Assembly (NCBI GenBank): GCA_026225295.1
Contig: JAMFSN010000309.1
Coordinates: 1 to 64,000, forward strand
Origin: Frankia alni
GTDB lineage: Bacteria; Actinomycetota; Actinomycetes; Frankiales; Frankiaceae
DNA: 64,000 nucleotides
Direction: 5' to 3'
Positions within the stretch are counted from its first letter, which is position 1, and each line of letters starts with the position of its first letter. The notes under the pieces were generated by a model that saw only the letters and a list, made by a program, of their open reading frames with translations, had not been told where the DNA came from and searched no databases. Made by a program: the position numbers and the translations under genes. Positions 26,100-34,500 of the stretch are shown piece by piece.

Positions 26100-27356
26100 A
26101 TGAGTGGTGTGAGCCCGACTGAGACCCTCGACCCCGCCCGGGTCCGGGAACTGTTCGATCTGCGCAGCAGCTACAACGCCTTCATGGGCGGCGGTTACCA
26201 GGAGGATCCGTATCCGACCTGGCACCGGTTGCGGGAAGAGGCCGCGGTGCATCCGGGGGTGGTCCACACGCTGACCGGCTACGACGGACAGGCGTTCTTC
26301 GCCGGGCTACCGTTCGAGGACCGCCCGCACTTCTCCGCTTTCAGCTACGCCGCGTGCGACGCCGCCTACCGCGACGCCGAGGTGTTCGCCTCCGCGACCG
26401 AACCGGTCGATCCGAACGTCGGATCGCCGAATCCGCTCAACAGCATGCTGTCGATGGGCGGAACCCGTCACCGTCAGTACCGGGCGCTCGTCCAGCCGTC
26501 GTTCGTGCCCAACAAGGCCCAGTGGTGGATCCGCAATTGGATTGAACAGACCGTTCATCTTCTGATTGACAACGTCGTCGATCAGGGTCGGGCCGAACTC
26601 AACGTCGACTTCTGCGCCGCCATCCCGGTCCTCACCATCACCGGCAGCTTCGGCGTTCCGGTCGACCAGGCCCTCGACATCCGGGCCGCGCTGAGCCAAC
26701 CGGACAAGATCGTGGGAATGATCAAGCCGATCGTCGCCGCCCGGCGGGAGTCGCCTCAGGACGACCTGATCAGCATCCTGGTCGAGGCTGAGCTCGCCGA
26801 CGAGCACGGGGTGACCCAGCGGCTCACCGACGCCGAGATCTACTCATTTGTGCTCCTCCTGCTCTCCGCCGGTAGCGGCACCACCTGGAAGCAGATGGGC
26901 ATCACCCTGACCGCGCTGCTGCAACGGCCCGACGTTCTGCGCGCGGTGTCCGAGGACCGGGCGCTGCTCGCCCCGGCCATCGAGGAAGCGCTGCGCTGGA
27001 CGCCGACCGACCCGATGTTCTCCCGCTACACAACCCGGGACGTCGACTTCTACGGCGTGCACATCCCCGAGGGGTCGGTGCTGCACCTGTGCCTGGGCGC
27101 CGCCAACCGGGACCCGGCCCGCTGGGACCGCCCCGACGACTACGACATCACCCGGACCCGGCGGCCGTCGTTCGCCTTCGGTGGCGGGGTCCACGTCTGC
27201 CTGGGTATGCACGTGGCCCGGGCCGAAATGCGCGTCGGGATCAGCGCCCTGCTCGACCGGCTCCCGAACCTGCGACTCGACCCGGACGCGGAGGCGCCCC
27301 GCTTCGTCGGCATGTACGAGCGGGGCGCCACCGAGATCCCCGTCGTCTTCGGCTGA
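26100..27356 (+). CDS. Cytochrome P450 1
   Basis: A 418-residue bacterial P450 with the heme loop 'FAFGGGVHVCLGMHVAR' (Cys367) and ExxR at 296-299. The I-helix reads AGSGTT (257-262): the acidic residue that normally precedes the conserved Thr is Gly260, which may affect proton delivery. Ferredoxin and SDR genes lie upstream in the operon, but no ferredoxin reductase is in the window. It presumably hydroxylates the imported acid or its CoA ester. ATG 26100 was taken as the start because 'MSGVSPTETLDPARV' begins the recognisable protein. Confidence 0.9.
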   Translation: MSGVSPTETLDPARVRELFDLRSSYNAFMGGGYQEDPYPTWHRLREEAAVHPGVVHTLTGYDGQAFFAGLPFEDRPHFSAFSYAACDAAYRDAEVFASATEPVDPNVGSPNPLNSMLSMGGTRHRQYRALVQPSFVPNKAQWWIRNWIEQTVHLLIDNVVDQGRAELNVDFCAAIPVLTITGSFGVPVDQALDIRAALSQPDKIVGMIKPIVAARRESPQDDLISILVEAELADEHGVTQRLTDAEIYSFVLLLLSAGSGTTWKQMGITLTALLQRPDVLRAVSEDRALLAPAIEEALRWTPTDPMFSRYTTRDVDFYGVHIPEGSVLHLCLGAANRDPARWDRPDDYDITRTRRPSFAFGGGVHVCLGMHVARAEMRVGISALLDRLPNLRLDPDAEAPRFVGMYERGATEIPVVFG

Positions 27357-27417
27357 CCAGGCCGACCGGTACGGACAGCTACCTGGAACGACCGATATCC
27401 GCGAAAGGAGATCTTTC

Positions 27418-27852
27418 ATGACCGAATCGAATTACGAGGCTCCCGACCTCCTCCTCGTCGGGGACGCCCACATCGCCCGCTACCGGGAGACCAACGGCGA
27501 GGTCGGCTACGAATGGAACGGCGTACGGACCCTGCTATTGACCACCACCGGTCGTCGCACGGGCCAGCCCCGCACCTCCGCGCTCATCTTCGGCCGCGAC
27601 GGCGACGACTACCTCGTCGTGGCGTCCACCGGTGGGGCACCCAAACACCCGGCCTGGTACCTCAACCTCACCGAGCGGCCCGACGCTGAGATCCAGGTCC
27701 GCGCCGACCACCTGAAGGTCGTGGCCCGCACGGCGTCCGACGCGGAGAAGCCGCGGCTGTGGAAGATCGTAACGGAGGTCTGGCCGAACTACGACGTGTA
27801 CCAAGGCCGCACCGAGCGGTCCATACCGGTCGTGGTGCTATCACCATCGTGA
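27418..27852 (+). CDS. F420-dependent nitroreductase family protein (Ddn-like)
   Basis: A 144-residue split-barrel flavin/deazaflavin protein. 'LLLTTTGRRTGQPRTSALIFG', 'YLVVASTGGAPKHPAWYLNL' and 'IPVVVLSP' are hallmarks of the Ddn/FDR-A family, which uses F420H2 to reduce quinones, enones and nitro groups. GAAAGGAG is 7 nt before the ATG. With the LLM enzyme it argues that the host makes F420. It may reduce a double bond of the substrate ring. Confidence 0.88.
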   Translation: MTESNYEAPDLLLVGDAHIARYRETNGEVGYEWNGVRTLLLTTTGRRTGQPRTSALIFGRDGDDYLVVASTGGAPKHPAWYLNLTERPDAEIQVRADHLKVVARTASDAEKPRLWKIVTEVWPNYDVYQGRTERSIPVVVLSPS

Positions 27853-28517
27853 GCGCCAGTAACGTCACCAACATGCCCTGGGCCGAGCACGCCGCCGATC
27901 GATCACCAATGGTCCAGCGCTACCGGCTACGCAGCGTGCAGCAGATGCGGGTTCTGGTGGAGGCAGCGAAGCGCCTGATCGATGAGAAGGGCAACCGTTT
28001 CACGACTCAGGAACTCGTCAAAGAGGCCGGCGTCGCGATGCAGACCTTCTACCGCCACTTCGCCGGAAAAGATCATCTTCTCATCGCCGTCATCGAAGAT
28101 CTCACTACCGAGCAGGTCGCGCTGTCGGAGGAAGCAACCCGCGACCTGCCGGACCCGCTGGTCCGCCTTCGCCATCACGTCATGGCGACCTTGACGTCGC
28201 TGGACGCCTCTGGAAAAGAGGGCACCGGACCGCGGTTTGTCACCGCCGAACATTGGCGGCTCCACCAGCTTCACCCCGAGGACATGGCTCACGCCACCCA
28301 GTCCTTCACCGACCTCACGGCCCGCGAACTGCGGGCCGCGCAGGCGGCCGGCCTGGTGACCTCGACCGACATCGACGGGGATGCGGCGCTGGTGACCAAG
28401 CTGGTCACCGCCGTCTATCACCACTACGCATTTGCGAAGGCCGATAAGCCAGCTGAATTGATCGCCGAGAAAGTGTGGGCATTTTGTCTGGGTGGCATCG
28501 GGGGAAAGATCGACTAG
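27849..28517 (+). CDS. TetR-family regulator of the CaiB operon
   Basis: A 222-residue regulator with N-terminal helix-turn-helix ('FTTQELVKEAGVAMQTFYRHFAGKDHLLIAVIEDL'). GTG 27849 overlaps the preceding stop by 4 nt; ATG 27873 is an alternative. As the last coupled gene of the operon, it probably senses a pathway intermediate and represses the promoter near 19250, where the palindrome 19233-19245 is the candidate site. Confidence 0.85.
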   Translation: MSASNVTNMPWAEHAADRSPMVQRYRLRSVQQMRVLVEAAKRLIDEKGNRFTTQELVKEAGVAMQTFYRHFAGKDHLLIAVIEDLTTEQVALSEEATRDLPDPLVRLRHHVMATLTSLDASGKEGTGPRFVTAEHWRLHQLHPEDMAHATQSFTDLTARELRAAQAAGLVTSTDIDGDAALVTKLVTAVYHHYAFAKADKPAELIAEKVWAFCLGGIGGKID

Positions 28518-28577
28518 CGTGACAGGAAGCATTGCCAGACGCTGGAGGCGTTCATCGGGCCCGACAAGCTCGATGCG

Positions 28578-28856
28578 ATGCGGGACCAGGGGCTGTGGAC
28601 CTTGGAGGAATTCAGCCCGCCGCGCCGTCCGGAGGTCCGGCGGCAGCTGGGGAACCGGCTGCACTTCCACCTCCAGGCGGAGCCCGCCCCGCCGATCGCC
28701 GTAAGGCTGTCCGCCCGGCAGCGCGACGTGGCCGCCCTGATCGCCGAGGGTTGCTCGAACCGGCAGATCGCCGCGGCCCTCCGTATCAGCGTCGATACCG
28801 CGAAACATCATGTAGGGGACGCGATGGACATCGAGGTCACAGTGGTTGACCGGTAG
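28578..28856 (+). CDS. Small LuxR-type HTH protein or fragment
   Basis: A 92-residue frame with a recognisable LuxR/GerE DNA-binding helix-turn-helix: 'LSARQRDVAALIAEGCSNRQ' then 'IAAALRISVDTAKHHVGD'. There is no receiver or sensor domain. It is in the same frame as the TetR gene just upstream, from which it is separated only by the TAG at 28515-28517 and a sense stretch. It could be a free-standing regulator, or the 3' remnant of a larger one. No good ribosome site is seen. Confidence 0.45.
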   Translation: MRDQGLWTLEEFSPPRRPEVRRQLGNRLHFHLQAEPAPPIAVRLSARQRDVAALIAEGCSNRQIAAALRISVDTAKHHVGDAMDIEVTVVDR

Positions 28857-28859
28857 GGG

Positions 28860-29175
28860 TTACTTGGCGCGATGGGCGCGCAGTGGCGCCTTGAGTACCT
28901 TGCCCATGGCGTTAGGTGGAGCGACGAAACGATCCGGATCTTCCGTCAACGCTGGTGCACCGACAGAGCGCGCGCGACGAAGTCCGTCAGGTCGGCGGCG
29001 CCGAGATCGTCCCCGACCACGTCGGGCGACGACGCGCCGCGGACCGGCGCTGCGCCAGCCACATCTCCGCAAACCGACCAGCTCTGAAGCCCAGTGCCGC
29101 GATCGAGGTTTCCGGTTCGAGATCCGGGTCCGCCAACCCCCGCTGCCGCAACCCGCGGAGTGATTTAACGAGTCT
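28860..29175 (-). pseudogene. Relics of a TetR regulator and an acyl-CoA ligase
   Basis: On the minus strand, 29051-29175 encodes 'RGLADPDLEPETSIAALGF' and 'AGRFAEMWLAQ', matching the C-terminal domain of TetR proteins such as that at 38275-39033 ('ALGAMVARFAELWLVQGY'). About 28860-29020 encodes, in shifting frames, 'AADLTDFVARAL' and then 'NAMGKVLKAPLRAHRAK' followed by a stop, the last strand and catalytic-Lys region of AMP-forming ligases. Both are truncated and out of frame with each other, so they are decayed remains. Confidence 0.6.
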
Positions 29176-29335
29176 GGGGCGAGCACGTCGCCGCTGCTCC
29201 ATCCCTATTTCCTCAATGCTTTTGTCAAACCGTGAGACGTTTTCAATCACGCAGAATACCGATGTCGACACGCACGTCAAGCTTGGTCCGACCGCCCACC
29301 GGGGAAGCGCCCCGCACAGCGCTGACTGAACGGTT

Positions 29336-29368
29336 CGCCCGGGTCAACGTCAAACGTTGACCCGGGCG
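29336..29368. terminator. Perfect 15-bp palindromic hairpin
   Basis: CGCCCGGGTCAACGT and its exact reverse complement are separated by CAA. There is no T-tract on either side. It could be a bidirectional transcription-stop or RNA-end hairpin, or the binding site of a dimeric protein. It stands alone in DNA without genes, which makes its perfect conservation notable. Confidence 0.5.
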
Positions 29369-30060
29369 TTCGGCGCTGGAGACGCACCGGGGATCGTCGT
29401 GCATCACCCACTTCGCACATCCCCCGGCCTTGCGCCGCAACTCCTCGGCTCCCCTATCGATCTGCGCTGAAGCAACACGGGATCCTTGCCGCCGGCCGGG
29501 AGGCTGAGAGAACCACGGACCGGTCCGATGTCGACATCGATATCGAGGCAGCACTACACTCACGATTCCAGTACCTGGCCGGAACAGCACGTCGAGGTCC
29601 GCCAGACAGGAGTCGGCTGCGAACGCGAACGAGGGGATCGAGATGGCGCGCTGCTCCGCTCCCCGGCCGCGCCGAGCCGACGGGATTCATCTGGTCACCC
29701 GGCCGGCGTTCGCCGTTCGAACGCGAGTGGCAATCTTCGAGGTCAACCTGGGAATCAGCTGGGAGCCGAGCCCCACCGACCCGGTTCCCCTGAATGTACG
29801 GCCAGGTCACGCGACCTCTTCGAGGAGGGCGGTACAGCGGCTCAGGATCGGCACCCGTTCGTCACTACCGCCGTCGCCACGGGCACCGTCTCCTCCGGCG
29901 GCCGGAGTTCCTCAACCACCACGACGATCGGGACAACAGACGAGCTATTCGGCCGGCTGGCGCTACCCGTTTGGTGCCCCGTCTCTATGCCCTCAAGCCA
30001 CCCACAGATCACACTACTCACAACGGTCGTCCCCCACGACGCACCGAGAGGCCTACACCG

Positions 30061-31302
30061 ATGGAAATCCGCGACGCACGACCGGCCCGAGCATTGACGC
30101 TGTCCGTCACCGCTGCAATCGCCGCGGCGTTTCTGGTCAGCGGATGTGACTCTGCGAGTCCGACGGCTACCTCGCTCGCGCGATGCCCGGCTGCGCCGGG
30201 TGTCAGCCCGAGCCACATCGCGACTGGTTTACTTTATCCAGTTCGGGGACTCGCGGCTCAGACGCTCGGCCCCTACCGGGCCGGGGTCGATGCCCGCCTG
30301 GGCGCGGCCAATGCGAGCGGCGGTGTGTATGGCCGGACAGTCAACTACCAATGGGCGGACGACCAAGGCCAGCCTCAGCAGAATCTGGCTGCGGCGCGGA
30401 GCCTCGTGACCAGTGAGGTATTTGCGATCCAGGAGTTCAGCCCTGCGCCCCAGGGCTCAGCACAGTGGCTGAACGCCCAGGGCGTCCCGGTCGTCGGTAC
30501 GTCGAACAATCCGGTCTGGAGCCAGTACCGCAACATGTTCAGCTACTTCAACTTCGCGACCGACAATACACACTCAACTACAACCTGGGGCAAGTACGCC
30601 AAGAGCCAGGGGGCCACGAAAGCGGCAATTCTCGTCTCGAAAGCATCCGACGGATCCGTGCCGGCCGCCGATCAACTCCAGTTGAGTCTCCGATCGGCCG
30701 GGATCTCGACGGTAACGATTAATGCTGAGCCCAATATCCTCGACGTCCCGACCGTGGTGCGAGAGATCAGAAACTCCGGGGCCGATCTGATCACCGGAGT
30801 CCTGGAACCCGCAGATTTCATCAAGATTGCGCTCACCGCGCGGGCCACCCTGCCCGCAATAAAGATCTTGTCACTGATCGGCTATGACCCGGGGGTCTTC
30901 GCCGTCGGGCGGCAGCTCGCAGGAATGAGCGTCGCGGTGGGCTACACCCCCTTCGAACGCCCGATCCCGGCCCATAAGGTCTTCTTGAACGCCATGGTCC
31001 AGTACGCTCCCCAGCAGCAGCCTGCGGCCAACGAGATCTCCCTCATCGGCTGGGTGGACGCAGATCTCATGCTCCGCGGACTGGCGGCCGCCGGTCGATG
31101 CCCCACCCGTCAGTCGTTCATGACCAATCTCCGCGCCGTACGCGATTTCAGCGCTGATGGCCTACTTGCCTCGCCGGTGAACATGAAAACCATCTTTGGT
31201 GAACCAACGCTCTGCTACTCATTCATGCAGATCGGCCCCCAAGGTGACCGGTTCGTCCCCGTTGGGGACAAGCCACTTTGTGGCGACAGTATTGGCAAGT
31301 GA
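30061..31302 (+). CDS. ABC transporter substrate-binding lipoprotein 4 (paralogue of 2)
   Basis: A 413-residue type I binding protein with lipobox 'FLVSGCDS'. It is a clear duplicate of the protein at 6246-7484: the two start 'MEI', share 'CPAAPGVSP', 'TGLLYPV', 'QGVPVVGTSNN', 'GYDPGVFAVGRQLAGM' and 'CPTRQSFMTNLRAV', and end alike. GAGAGG precedes the ATG. There is no permease beside it. It stands alone upstream of the c-di-GMP protein, so it may use the distant Liv-type pump or act in sensing. Confidence 0.87.
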   Translation: MEIRDARPARALTLSVTAAIAAAFLVSGCDSASPTATSLARCPAAPGVSPSHIATGLLYPVRGLAAQTLGPYRAGVDARLGAANASGGVYGRTVNYQWADDQGQPQQNLAAARSLVTSEVFAIQEFSPAPQGSAQWLNAQGVPVVGTSNNPVWSQYRNMFSYFNFATDNTHSTTTWGKYAKSQGATKAAILVSKASDGSVPAADQLQLSLRSAGISTVTINAEPNILDVPTVVREIRNSGADLITGVLEPADFIKIALTARATLPAIKILSLIGYDPGVFAVGRQLAGMSVAVGYTPFERPIPAHKVFLNAMVQYAPQQQPAANEISLIGWVDADLMLRGLAAAGRCPTRQSFMTNLRAVRDFSADGLLASPVNMKTIFGEPTLCYSFMQIGPQGDRFVPVGDKPLCGDSIGK

Positions 31303-31564
31303 ACCCTCGGTGAGGTGACCGGAGAGCGGGCCGGCGCCGCGGATCGCGCGGGCCGTGATCCCGCGTCGCCCGGCCATCGCCGGGGGACGAGGGCCCTGGA
31401 CTGCCCCGCACGGCCCCACGACCGCCCAGAATCCCGCTGGAGAACCATCGCCGCGCGGCCCCCGTCGCGCCGGCGGCGACTCCGTCGCTCACCGCCGGGT
31501 CATCCGGCGGCTTCACCCGAACAGGGGGATGGTCCCCTACCGGGAGACAACCACAGTCGATTAC

Positions 31565-31588
31565 TCAGCGTAATCATTAAAACGCTGA
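31565..31588. promoter_or_regulatory. Inverted repeat just upstream of the GGDEF gene
   Basis: TCAGCGT-N10-ACGCTGA, perfect over 7 bp per arm, in a short AT-richer patch that ends 2 nt before the proposed ATG 31591. It could be an operator overlapping the promoter or, if the true start is further downstream, lie at the transcription start. Confidence 0.4.
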
Positions 31589-31590
31589 TC

Positions 31591-34500
31591 ATGGCCGGTT
31601 GGTGCGAGGCTGACCAGGTGGTGCGGGGGGTGCGCGGTCCGGGCAAGGCTCTCGTGGGCCTCATGGTCCGTCGCGGACGGTCCCTACGGTGGGCTCCGCT
31701 GCTGGTGTGGGTGGTGGCGGCGGGGGTGGTGGGCGGTCTGCTGCTGGCGGAGGGACAGCTGAGCCTGGCCTCGGCGGAACGCGCCCGGGTGGAGCAGCGC
31801 GGGCATCTGGTCGAGCAGACCGCCGCGTATGCCTCAGTGACAGCCGACCCGGTCTTGACCCGCACGATCCTGGCCGCCGAGCCCCTGTCGCCGACCGACC
31901 CCGCCCTCGACACAACGTTGCTGGGGCTGAACAGTCAGACCCCCCAGGGCGATCCGATCATTTTGACCCAGATCCGCAACCGCTCGGGACGTCCGCTCGT
32001 AGCGGTGCCGCCGGGCCGGTCGGTGCCGATCACCGATCTCGGTCCGGCGTGGGAGGTGGCCCGGGCCGGCGGTTCCGCGCTGTCACCGGTGTTCCGCCTG
32101 AACGGCGCGGTGCGGCGAGCAGTGGTGGTCGCGCTCGGTCCGGCCGGCCGGACCTGGGGCGTGGCGGTGCAGGTCGCCGACGAGAAGGTCCCGCAAAGTT
32201 TCGACGAGAACCTCCAGGGACTCGGGGCATCACCGGGTGGCCAGTCTGATCTGGACCCCCGGGGGGTCGCGATCGTGTCGTGGGATCCGGCTCTGCGCGG
32301 GCGCCGGCTCGTCGAGCCGGCGCAGCTGACCGGGGTGCGGGCGGGGACCTTCGCGCACTGGACGAATGGAACGGGGAGCCACGAGGTCCTGACCGTCGCC
32401 ACACGGCAGGCCACGACGGGCTACTACACGATTTTCCAGCAACCGACCTCGGCGCTGTTTTCGGACCTGCGGGCCCGGCAACGGCTGGTGGATCTGCGGC
32501 TGTTGGCCGTATTGGGAGTCGGGCTCGGAGCGCTGCTGCTGTTCGGGGCGTGGCGGATGCGGACCGTCGCACACGCCCAGGCCCGCGTCCGCGCGCTGCT
32601 GCTGCACTCCCGGGACCTGATCCTCGTGGTGGGCTCGGACCGGACGATGACGTTCGTCAGCCCGGCCGTGGAGAAACTGCTTGGCTACCCGGCCCAGGAA
32701 TGGCGGGGACAACGGCTGTCTCAATTCGCCGACCCCGCGGACGACGGTCGGATCGCCGGCCTCATCGCGGGGAGCCCGCCCGGCCGGACCCGGGTGGAGC
32801 GGGACGTGCGACTGCGCAACGCCGACGGCACGCTGCGATGGTTCGATCTGGAGGCCAGCGACCTGCGCGACCGGTCCGAGATCGACGGGATCCTGGTCAC
32901 CGGCCACGAGATCGGCGCGCGCAAAACCCTGCAGGACCGGCTCGCCTACGAGGCCAGCCACGACCCGCTGACCGGCCTGGCGAACCGGGACGTCTTCGCC
33001 AACCGCCTGGAGACGGCACTGGAGTCCGCGAAACGGGCCGGCCCGGACGGGGCACCGGTAGCGGTACTGATGGTGGATCTGGACCTCTTCAAGTCCGTCA
33101 ACGACACCTGGGGTCATCCGGTCGGGGACCGGGTTCTGGAGGTCGTGACGGCCCGGTTGGCCTCGGCGGTGCGCCCGGGCGACCTGGTCGCCCGGTACGG
33201 CGGCGACGAATTCGCGGTTCTGCTACCCGCCACCACCGGGCCGCGGGCCCGCCTGATCGCGGACCGGATCCGCCGGGCGGTCCGGGCCCCGATCAGCATC
33301 GACAACCTCGTGCTAACGGTAGACGCGAGCCTCGGCATCGCCGTGTCCAGCGCCGCGGCCAACCACCCCGGTCAGCTCGTGCGCGCGGCCGACCAGGCCA
33401 TGTACCAGGCCAAGCAAGGCGGACGCACCCGCGCCGAAACCACATTCCCGGCAGGGCCGGAACCCACCGCACCACCAGCTCGAACCGCACCACCAGCCCG
33501 CACCCCGCCCACCCCGCCGCACCCAGCGTCCGCGGCCACCGCCCGACCGGAGCCCGGCGAGGCCGCACCGGCCCGCGCGACGTTAACCGGATCGACCCCG
33601 CCGGCCAACCGTCCGACCGGACCGGCGCACATCCAGGTGAACGGCACCGGACATTCACCCGAGCGGAGTTCGCGAGGGGTGAGCCGGTGGATTCCGCTGG
33701 TCGTTGCCGCCCTGGTCATCCTGGCTGTTGCCGCGGCCGGATCACAGGTGGTCAGTTCCGCGCAGACCTCCGCCGAACACAAGCGGATCGCCGAACGGAC
33801 CGCCCTGACCGCCCGGGTCGCCACCAACACCGTGGTCTCGGCCGGCCGGGTCCTCACTCCGGCGCTCAACAGCGTCCCCTGGTCGTTGACGAACGTCGCC
33901 CGCGACCGGGCCCTCCTGGGAATCCTCAAAGGTAATCCGAGCCTCGGCGTCGATCCGGTGGTCGCGCTCGCCCGCCTCGACGGCACGACCATCGCCCAGC
34001 TACCACCAGCGGCGAGGCTGCCACTCGGTCCTGGCGCCCCGGCCTGGACCGCTGCCCTGGCCGGAACCGCCGGACTCACCAACACCGTCTACAGCGTCGG
34101 CGCCTGGCGCGCGTATTACGCCGTCCCGATCCTGCGCGCCGGCCGGACCACCGCCGTCCTCGTCTTTGGCGTCGATCTCAGGACCATCTACGCCCAGGCG
34201 GCCTTCAAGGCGATCGGTGGCCTGGGTACCGGCCCCGGCGGCCTCGTCGATGTGGACCCGACCGGGCGGGCGAGTCTGGCCTGGAGTCCCGCTCTCATCG
34301 GGAGACCCGTCGTCCCGGCCGCCGACCTTCCCCCCGGCAACGACGCCCGGCGGATCTACCCGCCCCGTACCGCTGGCCTGGTCACCATCGCCGCGGCCGT
34401 TCCCGGGCCGGATCCCCGCCGGTATGTCGTGTTCCAGCAGCCGGCGTCCGTGCTGTTCCGAGACATCCGGGTGGGATGGCTGTCCCGCGACCTGGGTCTG

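Larger units (their letters stand above)
28857..30060. other. Gene graveyard and long intergenic region
   Basis: No intact gene is visible in this 1.2 kb. It holds a minus-strand relic of a TetR C-terminus joined to the last part of an acyl-CoA ligase (28860-29175), TCGA-type arrays at 29264-29287 and 29530-29547, and a perfect 15-bp hairpin (29336-29368). The last few hundred bases before the binding-protein gene at 30061 show no family-like frame. Confidence 0.6.

Noticed and set aside
31315-31590. N-terminal extension of the GGDEF protein by 92 codons
   Set aside because: The extra residues are Arg/Pro-rich without homology, there is no ribosome site, and an inverted repeat lies just before ATG 31591.
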